This document shows positions 1-8,872 of a stretch of 48,894 bases of DNA, one piece after another. The DNA lies in NCBI GenBank assembly GCA_025359965.1, contig JANYDC010000033.1:1-48894 (forward strand), written 5' to 3'. Made by a program: the position numbers and the translations under genes. The notes beneath the pieces are model-generated. The model worked only from the letters and a program-made list of their open reading frames with translations. It was not told the DNA's origin and made no database searches. Origin of the DNA: Pedosphaera sp. (GTDB lineage Bacteria > Verrucomicrobiota > Verrucomicrobiia > Limisphaerales > SXQI01). Within the stretch, counting starts at the first letter, position 1. Each line of letters opens with the position of its first letter.

Positions 1-427
1 GGGATGCAACCCCCATCGACACCCAACGTAGCTCGTACCTCGCAACATTGGGCTGGAGGGCGGAATCCCCTTGGGATTCCAGGATGAAGGAGCCACGGTT
101 TCATCTATCGCTTTACATATACCTGCGCCTCCAAAATCTGAGTGTTTTTTGGGGGTTGAAGAATTTTGTCTCGCACCCAAAGCGGCGAGCTGATGGTCTC
201 CAAGGTGCTTGTCAGTTCGCCGTGACTGGAGGAAAATCCATCAAATGTGCAATGGCAATTTTTCTATTTGCTATCGCTGTGGGTAAAAAAAGCATCGCTT
301 TACCAGGGGGTTTATAATCCACAAAGCTGAAGCAGATACAGGGCTGACCGGCTCTCGGCTATTGCCCTTTTACCATCCTTTTACATTGAACCCCACTGCC
401 CTTCGGCTACTCTGTTTTGCACCTGTT
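1..427. other. Non-coding leader of the first gene; no gene recognised
   Basis: No convincing gene lies in these 427 bases. The open frame at 48-317 (plus) has no recognisable domain and odd composition, and I do not call it. Visible structure: a perfect 8-bp inverted repeat with a 3-base loop (62-69 with 73-80, GGAATCCC/GGGATTCC), a 6-bp inverted repeat GGTAAA/TTTACC (282-287 with 299-304), and an exact TATAAT at 313-318 about 110 bases before the ATG at 428. No good -35 box sits 16-18 bases upstream of that TATAAT, so the promoter is only a suggestion. Confidence 0.5.
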
Positions 428-3400
428 ATGAACCGAATCCTTTGCCTGTTGGCCATTCTCATTGCTCTTCCGCTTGCCGTGCGGGCCGAGCCGACGCTGG
501 ACCTTCGTAACGGCGACCGGGTTGTTTTCCTGGGCGATACCTTCATAGAGCGCGAGGCAACCGATTCCTTTCTGGAAACCCGTCTTACGGCACTAAACGC
601 CCATTTATCCATCAATTTTCGTAATCTTGGTTGGAGCGCGGATACCGTGTTGGGGACTTCGAGGGCAAGTTTTGACCCGATCGAAAAGGGGTTCGAACGC
701 TTGAAGGAGCATCTGTCTGCCATTAAACCGACTGTTGTCTTCCTGAGCCATGGAATGAGCAGCTCGTTCGACGGTGCTGAGGGACTTCCAAAATTCAAAA
801 AAGATGTCGCAACTCTAATTGAGACCATCAAGTCCATCAGCGGGGACAATGTACGGTTGGTTTTCCTCTCCCCCATTTTTCACGAAAACCTGGGGGCTCC
901 GCTGCCCGACGGAAAAGCGCACAACGCCCAGCTTAAACTCTACAGCGATTCCATCGGAGCCATTGCGAAGGCCAACAACTCTCTATTCGTCCCGTTGTTC
1001 GACAAACTTCAAGATTACGCGCAGCAGAATCCCAACCGTCCGCTGACAGATAACGGCATTCATTTGACTGCGAAGGGCTACGCAGAAGTCGCCAGAATTA
1101 TCACCGACTCCTTTTCCAAAGTAAGAGAGCCTGCCTCGCTTTCGGTTCAAGTTGGAGCCCCACTCACGGTGGCGCAGACATCAATAAACCGTCTCCAGCT
1201 ATCGGCGGGGGGCGCTTCATTCCGGCTGGTGGATGGACCTTTGCTTGAGCCATCCCCTGGAGGAACCCGGGTGGATGAGCAGCCTTGGATCCAGATCAAG
1301 GGCCTGAAAAAGGGGAAATATGCGCTTCGAATCGATGGGCAGCCTGTGACGGTTGCTCCGGCTTCCGACTGGGCCAGCGGGCAGCGCGTCAATCGGGGGC
1401 CCGGTACGGAACGTGCGGCCGCTTTGAGGCAGGCAATCATCAAAAAGAACCAGTTGTACTTTTATCGGTGGCGTCCCCAGAACGAAACCTATCTCTTCGG
1501 TTTCCGAAAGCACGAGCAGGGGCAAAACGGACGTGAAATCCCGATGTTCGATCCGCTGGTGTCGACTCAGGAAAACCTGATCGCCACGCTGAAGATTCCC
1601 AAAGATCGTTTGTATGAATTGGTAGAGGCAACCGCGCAGGATGAAAAGGCCGTTGCGCCGGTCACGACCACTTTGTCCGCGAAAGAATTCCATATGGTGC
1701 CCAATACACCACAGGCAACTCCTTCTTTTGAATTGGACCCGGAAGTTGAAGTCTCGATTTTTGCCGAAAGCCCTGAGCTGGCCAAACCCATCCAGATGAA
1801 TTTCGACAACAAAGGACGCCTATGGGTCGCGGGCTCATCGGTCTACCCACAGATCAAGCCGGGTCAGGAAGCAAATGATAAAATTTTGGTTCTTGAGGAT
1901 ACCGATGGCGACGGCAAAGCGGATCGCTCCACCGTCTTCGCCGAAGGACTGCTCATCCCCACTGGAATCGCGCCAGGAGATGGAGGCGTTTACGTCGCCA
2001 ACAGCACCGAACTGCTGCACTTCAAGGATACGGACGGCGACGGTCGCGCTGATGTTCGACGAGTGGTTCTTTCCGGATTCGGCACAGAGGACACGCATCA
2101 CATTCTCCATACCCTGCGCTGGGGGAATGATGGCCAGCTTTACATGAACCAATCCATCTACATCCACAGCCATGTGGAGACTCCCCATGGAGTGGTGCGA
2201 CTCAATAGCGGCGGCATTTGGAACTTCCGGGCTGACACCAGCGAACTGGGCGTCCTCGCCAAAGGATTTGTCAATTCATGGGGTCATCACTTTGACCGCT
2301 ACGGTCAATCATTCGCCACCGACGGAGCCGGTGGTGAGGGCATCAACTGGATCGTGCCACAGGCCATGTATACCACCTACGCGGGTGCCCGCCGCATTCT
2401 CGGCAGTGTCAGCCCAGGGAGCTATCCCAAGTTCGCCAGCCTCGAAATCATCGAGAGCAAACAGTTCCCCGATTCCTGGCAGGGCTCGATGATCACCTGT
2501 GATTTCCGTGCCCATCGCGTGGTCCGCTTCCAAGTCAATGAGCTTGATTCAGGCTATGTAACCAAGGAATTGCCGGACCTCATGCGGACCACCAACGTCA
2601 CCTTTCGGCCGATCGATGTTAAACTTGGGCCTGATGGCGCGCTCTATATTGCCGATTGGTCTAACCCCATCATTCAACATGGCGAAGTCGACTTCCGCGA
2701 CCCTCGCCGGGACAAGGAGAACGGCCGTATCTGGCGTGTCACCGCCAAGGGGCATAAGGCCCTCCCCCGCCATGATTTCACCAAGATGGCCACCAAGGAA
2801 CTGCTTAACACCCTTCACTCGCCCAACAACTACGAACGCACCGCCGCCAGCCGCACTATTGTCGAACGCGGCGCGGCCAAAGTCAGCAGCGACCTACACA
2901 CCTGGACCAAACAACAAACCGTCGACTTGGACCGCCTTGACGCCCTCTGGATTCATCAGGCGCTGGATACAGTTAACATGCCCCTCTTGCAGTCGGTGAT
3001 GGCCAGCAAGGATGGTCGAACCAGGGCGGCCGGAGCACGGGTTCTCGGAATGTGGCTGGGACGCCTCAAAGGCCCTGAACAATCGCTTGCCGCCAACGCA
3101 CTTCTTGCCACACAAATCAAGGATTCTCATCCTCGTGCCCGGCTCGAAGCCATCCGTACAGCTTCCAAATTCGGAGGTGCGCAGGCTGCCGAACTCGTCC
3201 TCGGAAGCCTGGACCTGTCTCAGGATCGTTTTCTCGAATACGCCACGTGGCTCAGCGTAAATGAACTGGCTGATCCTTGGCTGACCGCAGTCCAAGACGG
3301 CACTTGGAAATGGCAGGGTCGCGAAAAACAATTGGCCTATGGTCTTAAATCCATTCCGCCGCAGAAAGCTGCGGAAGTACTCTCCAAGGTGCTGCCAAGT

Positions 3401-5023
3401 CAGGCCATCCCCGACGATGGATCTGGAGCGTGGCTGGAACTGATTGGCTCATCCGGCGGGCCTTCCGAACTGAATAAAGTGTTCACTCAACTTCTCAAAG
3501 GCGGCTTCAATGCAAGCGGCGCACTCAAGGCGTATGCCGCATTGGATCAGGCTGCGCGCGTCCGCCAATCCATGCCTTCCGGAGATTTGACAGCATTAAA
3601 AACGCTCTTGTCTGAAGGCAATCAGGAAGCGCAAACGGCCGCTGTCCGACTGGTGGGAGCATGGAAGCTTGCGGCATTCACACCAGATTTGCTTAACCTA
3701 TCGTCCGATCCAGCCGCGCCACCCAGCGTCAAGCAGGCAGCTCTTCAAAGCGTGCGCGACATCGGAGGCGGGGCCGCAGTGGAATCGCTCAAGAAGCTCG
3801 CAATGAACTCCTCAGATGTCGCACTTCGCCAGCAGGCAGTTCTAACGTTGGCGTCCATCGACGCAGGCCAAGCCGGCCCTCCGGCCGCAGCCACCCTTGC
3901 CGCCATTGCAAAAGATGAGGAAGCATTGGCCTTTTGGCGCTCACTGCTAACCATCAAAGGAATGAGCGTTGCGCTAACCCAGGCGCTCCCGCGAAACGGA
4001 CTCCCATTGCCGGTGGCCAAGGCCGGGCTTCGTGCGGCTCGGGAGGGCGGACGCAGTGACGCAGGCCTAATAATGGCACTTGCCAGAAATCTCGACGCCT
4101 CCGGTGAAGCCCAACAACTAGGACCCGATGAACTTAAAGCGTTCATACAAAATATCACCACACAGGGAAACCCAGTCCGGGGTGAAATGATCTATCGCCG
4201 CGCGGAACTCGGATGTATCACCTGCCATTCCATCGGTGGCATGGGCGGAAAAGTTGGACCGGACATGACCTCCATCGGTGCAAGCGCACCTTTGGATTAC
4301 CTCATCGAATCCATCCAATTCCCCAACAGGAAAGTCAAGGAAGGCTATAACTCGGTTCAGATCGAGACCAAGGACGGCCAGGAGCTTTCGGGCATCCTAG
4401 TGCGAGAAAGTGGTGAGCAAGTCATCCTCAGAGATGCATCAGGACAAGAGGTCACCACCCCCAAGAGCAACATTCAGAAACGGTCCATGGGCGGATCTTT
4501 GATGCCCTCCGGGTTAATTGATGGTCTGAGTCAAAGTGATCAGACTGACCTCTATCGATTCCTATCCGAATTGGGCAAACCGGGGGCGTTTGATGCCTCC
4601 AAAGGCAGCACCGCCCGCTCTTGGAAACTCTTGGCTTCCACCATCGACCTTGCACAGTTTGGTGACGAATTCATCGTAAAACAGAATATGAACGAGAAAG
4701 GTTGGGCGCCTGTGACCAGCCTTCTCGATGGCCGCCTGCTCAAAAGCGAATTCGAGGCATCTCTAAAATCAATCGCCTGGAGAAACCCTGATTCAGTTTA
4801 TGCCGGCACCCGCCTGCAGATTCCCAAGGATGGGGCGGTAAAACTGGTGTTCGACAACCTTGGGAGTTCCGGCCTCTGGGTTGATGGAAAACCCGCACTG
4901 GCCGATGGAATGCCGATACAGCTAAAAGCAGGAACGCACAGCATCATGGTCAAAGTGGACGGACGAAAACTACCGGACCATCTGCGCCTCGTCTGTACTG
5001 ACGGAACCTTCTTGACGAACTAA
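428..5023 (+). CDS. Secreted PVC-type protein: SGNH-like domain, beta-propeller, HEAT repeats and c-type cytochrome
   Basis: Very large exported protein (1531 aa from ATG 428). That start is preferred over TTG 362 because it opens directly with a signal peptide ending near VRAEP. Domain order: an SGNH-hydrolase-like domain (about 25-235, block V as DNGIHLT); a membrane-bound-dehydrogenase-type beta-propeller (about 430-790) with calcium-loop-like repeats DTDGDGKAD and DTDGDGRAD; a long alpha-helical HEAT-like stretch (about 800-1240); a cytochrome c domain with heme motif CITCH at 1263-1267; and a short C-terminal beta domain. This architecture is typical of Planctomycetes and Verrucomicrobia, where such proteins are abundant and thought to act in periplasmic oxidation or breakdown of complex carbohydrates; the substrate is unknown. 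The SGNH domain seems to lack its catalytic Ser (GDT in place of GDS) and the block III Asn, so it may only bind. The gene appears monocistronic or leads into the small lipoprotein 28 bases downstream. Confidence 0.9.
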   Translation: MNRILCLLAILIALPLAVRAEPTLDLRNGDRVVFLGDTFIEREATDSFLETRLTALNAHLSINFRNLGWSADTVLGTSRASFDPIEKGFERLKEHLSAIKPTVVFLSHGMSSSFDGAEGLPKFKKDVATLIETIKSISGDNVRLVFLSPIFHENLGAPLPDGKAHNAQLKLYSDSIGAIAKANNSLFVPLFDKLQDYAQQNPNRPLTDNGIHLTAKGYAEVARIITDSFSKVREPASLSVQVGAPLTVAQTSINRLQLSAGGASFRLVDGPLLEPSPGGTRVDEQPWIQIKGLKKGKYALRIDGQPVTVAPASDWASGQRVNRGPGTERAAALRQAIIKKNQLYFYRWRPQNETYLFGFRKHEQGQNGREIPMFDPLVSTQENLIATLKIPKDRLYELVEATAQDEKAVAPVTTTLSAKEFHMVPNTPQATPSFELDPEVEVSIFAESPELAKPIQMNFDNKGRLWVAGSSVYPQIKPGQEANDKILVLEDTDGDGKADRSTVFAEGLLIPTGIAPGDGGVYVANSTELLHFKDTDGDGRADVRRVVLSGFGTEDTHHILHTLRWGNDGQLYMNQSIYIHSHVETPHGVVRLNSGGIWNFRADTSELGVLAKGFVNSWGHHFDRYGQSFATDGAGGEGINWIVPQAMYTTYAGARRILGSVSPGSYPKFASLEIIESKQFPDSWQGSMITCDFRAHRVVRFQVNELDSGYVTKELPDLMRTTNVTFRPIDVKLGPDGALYIADWSNPIIQHGEVDFRDPRRDKENGRIWRVTAKGHKALPRHDFTKMATKELLNTLHSPNNYERTAASRTIVERGAAKVSSDLHTWTKQQTVDLDRLDALWIHQALDTVNMPLLQSVMASKDGRTRAAGARVLGMWLGRLKGPEQSLAANALLATQIKDSHPRARLEAIRTASKFGGAQAAELVLGSLDLSQDRFLEYATWLSVNELADPWLTAVQDGTWKWQGREKQLAYGLKSIPPQKAAEVLSKVLPSQAIPDDGSGAWLELIGSSGGPSELNKVFTQLLKGGFNASGALKAYAALDQAARVRQSMPSGDLTALKTLLSEGNQEAQTAAVRLVGAWKLAAFTPDLLNLSSDPAAPPSVKQAALQSVRDIGGGAAVESLKKLAMNSSDVALRQQAVLTLASIDAGQAGPPAAATLAAIAKDEEALAFWRSLLTIKGMSVALTQALPRNGLPLPVAKAGLRAAREGGRSDAGLIMALARNLDASGEAQQLGPDELKAFIQNITTQGNPVRGEMIYRRAELGCITCHSIGGMGGKVGPDMTSIGASAPLDYLIESIQFPNRKVKEGYNSVQIETKDGQELSGILVRESGEQVILRDASGQEVTTPKSNIQKRSMGGSLMPSGLIDGLSQSDQTDLYRFLSELGKPGAFDASKGSTARSWKLLASTIDLAQFGDEFIVKQNMNEKGWAPVTSLLDGRLLKSEFEASLKSIAWRNPDSVYAGTRLQIPKDGAVKLVFDNLGSSGLWVDGKPALADGMPIQLKAGTHSIMVKVDGRKLPDHLRLVCTDGTFLTN

Positions 5024-5051
5024 GGCACTCAGCCAAAGTCCGTTAAGCAGT

Positions 5052-5498
5052 ATGAACTTGTTAACAAAACTAATCCCTTTCCTCTGCCTTGTGGGGCTGG
5101 GGACAGGCTGCAGCTCTTTTCACGGAGAATGGAGAGAGGCAGCCAAAAAGGTTCCAACAAGTGAACAGCCGTGGGAAGGTCGCTGGTTGGGAACTTGGCA
5201 AAGCGATGCCAACGGCCACCACGGCGGACTTAAGTGCGTGTTGACTCCGGGCTCGGAACCGGGCCAATACCGGGCAAACTTCCGAGCTTCCTATGCCAAA
5301 GTTATTTACTTTGGTTATGTCGCGGCTCTGACCGGCTCGGAGACCAACGGTGTTGTGTTGTTCACGGGCAGTTCAGACCTGGGTTCGCTCGCAGGGGGTG
5401 TTTATCACTATGACGGGCATGCCAATGCCACGAATTTTCTATCCACCTACAAATCAGGCGGCGACCACGGAACCTTCACACTGAAACGTGCGCAATAA
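5052..5498 (+). CDS. Small putative lipoprotein of unknown function
   Basis: 148-aa protein with a lipoprotein signal peptide: charged start, hydrophobic core and the lipobox GTGC, with the modified Cys at residue 20. The mature part is rich in Gly, Tyr and Thr and contains WEGRWLGTWQSDANGHHGG followed by alternating hydrophobic strands, suggesting a small beta-barrel or beta-sandwich facing the periplasm. I recognise no family. It starts 28 bases after the large cytochrome gene and ends 2 bases before the ruvC start, so it could be co-transcribed with ruvC, though a functional link is unlikely. Confidence 0.8.
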   Translation: MNLLTKLIPFLCLVGLGTGCSSFHGEWREAAKKVPTSEQPWEGRWLGTWQSDANGHHGGLKCVLTPGSEPGQYRANFRASYAKVIYFGYVAALTGSETNGVVLFTGSSDLGSLAGGVYHYDGHANATNFLSTYKSGGDHGTFTLKRAQ

Positions 5499-5500
5499 CT

Positions 5501-6118
5501 TTGGGCATCACCCCTCAACAATTTGCGTCCATGCAGGAGCGGGTTTCGGGCCGGAAAGCCAAACCGGCCGCATCCCGTTCCGCCGACCTTGCCCAATCGC
5601 ATTCGTCGATCAGCACACACACCGTGATTCTTGGGGTGGATCCATCCCTGCGAGGCACAGGTTATGGCGTGATCCAACTGGGCAAGCCGCATCACAAAGC
5701 CCTCGCACACGGCACCGTGCGCTGTCCCTCGACTTGGGAACACACGCGCTGCCTGCTGAAAATCGCTGTGACCCTTCGAGCAGTGATTCAGGAATATAAA
5801 CCTTCTGCCTGCGCCATAGAGGGGCTTTTCTTCGCGCACAATCTGCAAACCGCACTGATCATGGGCGAGGCACGAGGAGCCTCCATGGTGGCGGCGGCTG
5901 AGGGAGGACTCGAGGTTTTCGAAATTGCCGCACGAAAAATGAAACTGGCTATTGTGGGGTACGGGGCCGCTCAAAAAACCGCCGTCGCCATCATGGTTCA
6001 ACGAATGTTGCGGCTAAAGGAACTCCCCTCCCCCGACGCCGCCGACGCTCTGGCTCTCGCCCTTGCTTTCGCCCAGGAAACTGCGCGCTACTCACTCGCT
6101 CCCCCCAAGAAAATCTGA
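5501..6118 (+). CDS. ruvC: Holliday junction endonuclease RuvC
   Basis: RuvC resolves four-way junctions formed in recombination and acts with the RuvAB branch-migration complex. The acidic active site is visible: Asp47 in GVDPSLRGTG, Glu107 in AIEGLFF, and Asp179/Asp182 in PDAADALAL; the KxxxVGYGAAQKTAV segment also matches the family. At 205 aa (TTG start at 5501) it carries about 40 residues before the first catalytic Asp, where typical RuvC has 6. An ATG at 5531 would shorten this, and the true start is uncertain. No Shine-Dalgarno motif is seen at either. ruvA follows after 6 bases, so the two are surely co-transcribed; ruvB is not in the window. Confidence 0.95.
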   Translation: MGITPQQFASMQERVSGRKAKPAASRSADLAQSHSSISTHTVILGVDPSLRGTGYGVIQLGKPHHKALAHGTVRCPSTWEHTRCLLKIAVTLRAVIQEYKPSACAIEGLFFAHNLQTALIMGEARGASMVAAAEGGLEVFEIAARKMKLAIVGYGAAQKTAVAIMVQRMLRLKELPSPDAADALALALAFAQETARYSLAPPKKI

Positions 6119-6124
6119 CTCTTT

Positions 6125-6727
6125 GTGATTACTTTCCTACACGGAACAATTGTTGAGGTATTGCCCACTCAAGTGGTGGTGGAAGTCGCTGGCGTGGGCT
6201 ACGAAGTGCTTATCCCATTGAGTTCCTACGATAAACTTCCCGCCCCCGGCCGCGAAGTCCGGCTGCTGACACACCTGACTGTTCGCGAGGACGCCCACAT
6301 CCTTTACGGCTTTATGTCCTCCGCCGAGCGAGAGCTTTTCCGGCTGCTGATCAACACAGTCAGCGGCGTCGGACCCAAGAGTGCTTTAAACATCTTAAGC
6401 GGGATGAATCCAGTGGCATTTCGTGGCGCAGTCGTGAACGGGGATGTAAAAGCCCTTTCGCAGATCAGCGGCGTGGGAAAGAAAACGGCCGAGCGCATCG
6501 TCGTGGAACTGCGCGACAAATTTGGCGCCTCAGCGGGTTGGGAAGCCTCCAGCCTATCTCGAACCCTCTCGGCTGAGGATCAGAAGGTCAACGACGCTGT
6601 ACTTGGCCTGATGGCGCTCGGCTTCAAACAAGCGGAAGCCCACGACACGGTCAGGACCGTGATTGCAAAACTTGGGGCAGACGCAGGACTGGAGGATATC
6701 GTGCGTGCGAGCCTCAAAAAGGGTTAG
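6125..6727 (+). CDS. ruvA: Holliday junction branch migration protein RuvA
   Basis: RuvA tetramers clamp the Holliday junction and load the RuvB motor. The 200-aa length is normal. Residues 1-65 form the OB-fold domain (MITFLHGTIVEV start). Two helix-hairpin-helix motifs follow at about 76-94 (VSGVGPKSALNIL) and 111-130 (ISGVGKKTAERIVVELR). The C-terminal domain III (about 150-200), which contacts RuvB, is present. The start is GTG at 6125, fixed by alignment to the conserved MI(T/G)xLxG opening. The gene lies 6 bases after ruvC and 1 base before the acyltransferase gene. Confidence 0.96.
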   Translation: MITFLHGTIVEVLPTQVVVEVAGVGYEVLIPLSSYDKLPAPGREVRLLTHLTVREDAHILYGFMSSAERELFRLLINTVSGVGPKSALNILSGMNPVAFRGAVVNGDVKALSQISGVGKKTAERIVVELRDKFGASAGWEASSLSRTLSAEDQKVNDAVLGLMALGFKQAEAHDTVRTVIAKLGADAGLEDIVRASLKKG

Positions 6728-6728
6728 G

Positions 6729-7427
6729 ATGCTCGAAGCCAAACCTAAAGGCCGCCGAAGCGGCGTGGTGGTGCCCAACACCTTGAAATGGGATGGCCGC
6801 CTTGGTGCATTCCTCATTCAGGGCATCATGCGCACATTGATGTCCACCTGGCGGGTGTCAGTCCATGATCCCCACGGTTTTCTGGATCAAACTCCGTGCC
6901 AGCCAGTGATCTTTGCCCTGTGGCACAATCGCCTTGGGCATAGCATGTGGATGTTCAAAAACATCTTTGTCTCCCGGCAGCCGGATATCAGAATGGCAGC
7001 TCTTATCAGCGCGAGCAATGACGGAGCGATGCTCGCGAAGACGCTCGGTTATTTCAACGTTGACGCCATACGCGGATCCACCAGCCGGCGCGGTCCCCAG
7101 GCTCTCATCGAGTTGGCCAGTGCTGCCCGCGCAGGAAAATTCATCGCGATAACCCCTGACGGACCTCGCGGCCCCAAATACAAAGTCCAACCGGGTATCA
7201 TTTCCCTGGCCCAACTGACTGGATTTCCCATCCTTCCCCTCAATGCCAACTCAGGTTCAAAAATTGATTTGAAAAGTTGGGACAATTTTCAGATTCCCTT
7301 TCCGTTCTCAAAAAATTCGGTGACCTTGGGCCCGATAGTTAGAGTCGCGCGCAGGGCCACGGATGAAGAGCGCGAGGACGCCCGGCAAACGTTGGAGAAA
7401 AGTCTTTTGCAGTATCTAGTGGATTAG
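6729..7427 (+). CDS. DUF374-family lysophospholipid/lipid A-type acyltransferase
   Basis: 232-aa protein of the DUF374 branch of the LPLAT acyltransferases, expected at the inner face of the cytoplasmic membrane, moving an acyl chain onto a lipid such as a lipid A precursor or lysophospholipid. Family signatures: ALWHNRLG (catalytic His region), SASNDGAMLAKTLGYF, the RGSTSRRGPQAL block, and ITPDGPRGPKYKVQPGIISLAQLTGFPILPL. The ATG at 6729 is one base after the ruvA stop; an in-frame upstream start at 6663 would bury 22 residues in ruvA and is unlikely. Translation is probably coupled to ruvA. Exact acceptor and donor cannot be told from sequence. Confidence 0.88.
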   Translation: MLEAKPKGRRSGVVVPNTLKWDGRLGAFLIQGIMRTLMSTWRVSVHDPHGFLDQTPCQPVIFALWHNRLGHSMWMFKNIFVSRQPDIRMAALISASNDGAMLAKTLGYFNVDAIRGSTSRRGPQALIELASAARAGKFIAITPDGPRGPKYKVQPGIISLAQLTGFPILPLNANSGSKIDLKSWDNFQIPFPFSKNSVTLGPIVRVARRATDEEREDARQTLEKSLLQYLVD

Positions 7428-7472
7428 CAACCCCATTGGCGCCTGAGTGGAAGGCCTTCCAACTAAAACCAA

Positions 7473-8207
7473 TCAAGGCAAATACCTTCGGAGCAAACTT
7501 TCATCCCCTTCGACGGAGAGAACGTAAAACCTCCCCCCTTGCACCCAAGTCGCGGTGCTCAGCTTTTTTTCCATTTCAACACGAACGGAGCCGACTTGAG
7601 CGCTTCCTGTAACATCTATTTGATCCGCCACAAAAAGAAAAAGATCTGGCCGTCCACCCCGGGCAAAACAGATCATGCTTACGGGTTTACCCTGCCAGGT
7701 GAGACGGGCGCAACCCCATCCTGTAACTTTTTCCAAATTGACCGGCAGTTGGTAATCAGCAGGCCACTTGGCCGCCGCAAGGTATGAGCGAATTTCACCC
7801 AGATCCTTGGACAATAAATCCATCCGGTAGTTGCGCAGGGCGTTGCCCACCATTCTGCTGCGAAAGGCTTTTACTTCGTTGTCAGAATTGGCGCCAAAAT
7901 AAAACAATCCCAACCCAAGCAGGAGGGCAATGGAAGCCGCCAAAGCAAGAAGCCCGGAAAAATTGGGACGAACCACCTTCCCAACGCTGGGCGCTCCGCT
8001 GAGGATGGCTGTTTTTAAACCTTCAGGAACGCGCATTTCCCTCAGTCTGGAACGAATGTCAGCCTGCGCTTGGCAATGCGCTTCAAACCACGCGGCGAGC
8101 AAAGGGTCACTCGCCACAAGCCGCAAGGCTTCCTCCTGCTCAGGGCTGGAGTTTTTCTCGCACGGTCGCCAATCGAGCAAATGCTGCTGAGCTGTCCGAT
8201 GATTCAT
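7473..8207 (-). CDS. Membrane-anchored anti-sigma-like protein paired with the ECF sigma factor
   Basis: 244 aa. The cytoplasmic N-terminus (1-80) is helical and charged. A single transmembrane segment lies at about 84-104 (Leu/Ala-rich, ending LGLFYFG), and the C-terminal 140 residues are extracytoplasmic and beta-rich. This topology, and the position directly after an ECF sigma gene with an ATGA start/stop overlap (8204-8207), marks it as the likely anti-sigma factor. It lacks the zinc-binding HxxxCxxC motif of classic ZAS anti-sigmas. Sequence similarity to a named family is not obvious, so the role rests on context. It ends facing the acyltransferase gene; the 45-base gap holds a 14-base palindrome (7448-7461) without a T-run. 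Confidence 0.75.
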   Translation of the reverse strand: MNHRTAQQHLLDWRPCEKNSSPEQEEALRLVASDPLLAAWFEAHCQAQADIRSRLREMRVPEGLKTAILSGAPSVGKVVRPNFSGLLALAASIALLLGLGLFYFGANSDNEVKAFRSRMVGNALRNYRMDLLSKDLGEIRSYLAAAKWPADYQLPVNLEKVTGWGCARLTWQGKPVSMICFARGGRPDLFLFVADQIDVTGSAQVGSVRVEMEKKLSTATWVQGGRFYVLSVEGDESLLRRYLP

Positions 8208-8725
8208 ATCGGTCGCCCCCTTGGGCCTGTCTCGCCCATGTGAGGCTCCTTGAGCAAATTCTGTAATTGGGCAATCCCGCGCGAAACCCTTGATTTCATG
8301 GTGCCGACAGGAACTTGCAGAATTTCAGCGGCTTCATGGTAGGCATAGTCTTCCAAATAGAAGAGCGAAAGGGCACCGCGATACGGTTCATCGACTTTGG
8401 CCAGTGCGGCGAGCACTTCTGCTGCATTATATCCTTCCGTGACCATCGACGGCACGGTTGGCAACTCATTGTCGGCCTCCTCCAGTTCCTTATGAGGGAA
8501 ACGAACGCGTCGGCGCTGCGCGTTGAGAAACTCGCGATGCAGGGCGGTAAAGAGCCAGCTTTTCACCTTGGATCGGTCGCGCAACTGGTCACCCTTGCTT
8601 GCCCAAAGCCAAAAAACCTGTTGGGTGAGGTCGCCCGCATCCGCCTCCGATCCAGACAGGCTGAGTGCAAAACGAAAGAGTGCGGCGTAGTGCCGCTCAA
8701 CAATTTGCTCAAACTCGCTCTGCAC
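8204..8725 (-). CDS. ECF-type RNA polymerase sigma factor
   Basis: 173-aa sigma-70 family factor with only regions 2 and 4. Region 2 spans about 8-75 (HYAALFRFALSLSGSEADAGDLTQQVF, then KSWLFTALHREFLNAQRRR). Region 4 spans about 105-160 (LAALAKVDEPYRGALSLFYLED, helix-turn-helix AAEILQVPVGTMKSRVSRGIAQL). It should direct RNA polymerase to a small regulon, held in check by the membrane protein encoded just downstream. The start is GTG at 8725. A promoter-like GGAACC-N16-CTCGCA element on the same strand ends 23 bases upstream of it, implying autoregulation. The divergent cupredoxin gene is the obvious candidate target. Confidence 0.92.
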   Translation of the reverse strand: MQSEFEQIVERHYAALFRFALSLSGSEADAGDLTQQVFWLWASKGDQLRDRSKVKSWLFTALHREFLNAQRRRVRFPHKELEEADNELPTVPSMVTEGYNAAEVLAALAKVDEPYRGALSLFYLEDYAYHEAAEILQVPVGTMKSRVSRGIAQLQNLLKEPHMGETGPRGRPI

Positions 8726-8748
8726 AGACCTATCATGCTCATACTTTA

Positions 8749-8776
8749 TGCGAGGAGTGAATCAAGATTTGGTTCC
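8749..8776 (-). promoter_or_regulatory. Putative ECF-type promoter of the sigma factor operon
   Basis: Read on the minus strand: -35-like GGAACC (8776-8771), 16-base spacer, -10-like CTCGCA (8754-8749). GGAAC is the usual -35 core for ECF sigmas. The same arrangement with the same spacer occurs on the plus strand at 8845-8872 in this intergenic region. Transcription would start around 8742, leaving a leader of about 17 bases before the GTG at 8725. Confidence 0.5.
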
Positions 8777-8844
8777 AACCTTTTTAATGTTGATGAACGG
8801 CTCCATCCACAACTCAGGTATCGGCGGTACATTGAGTTTTTTCA

Positions 8845-8872
8845 GGAACCATTTTGGTCTCGGTTCCTCATA
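8845..8872 (+). promoter_or_regulatory. Putative ECF-type promoter of the cupredoxin gene
   Basis: GGAACC (8845-8850), 16-base spacer, CTCATA (8867-8872); the partner of the minus-strand element at 8749-8776. The -35 half also forms an inverted repeat with GGTTCC at 8862-8867 (11 bases between). Transcription would start near 8879, giving a leader of about 80 bases before ATG 8961. Confidence 0.5.

Noticed and set aside
62-80. Hairpin GGAATCCC-CTT-GGGATTCC considered as a terminator or repeat-element end
   Set aside because: No T-run, and I saw no second copy in the window.
48-317. 89-aa open frame in the leader region
   Set aside because: No family, no start-site signal, mixed composition; not distinguishable from chance.
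7448-7461. 14-base palindrome TGGAAGGCCTTCCA between convergent genes, considered as a bidirectional terminator
   Set aside because: No T-run on either side and almost no loop; may be chance.
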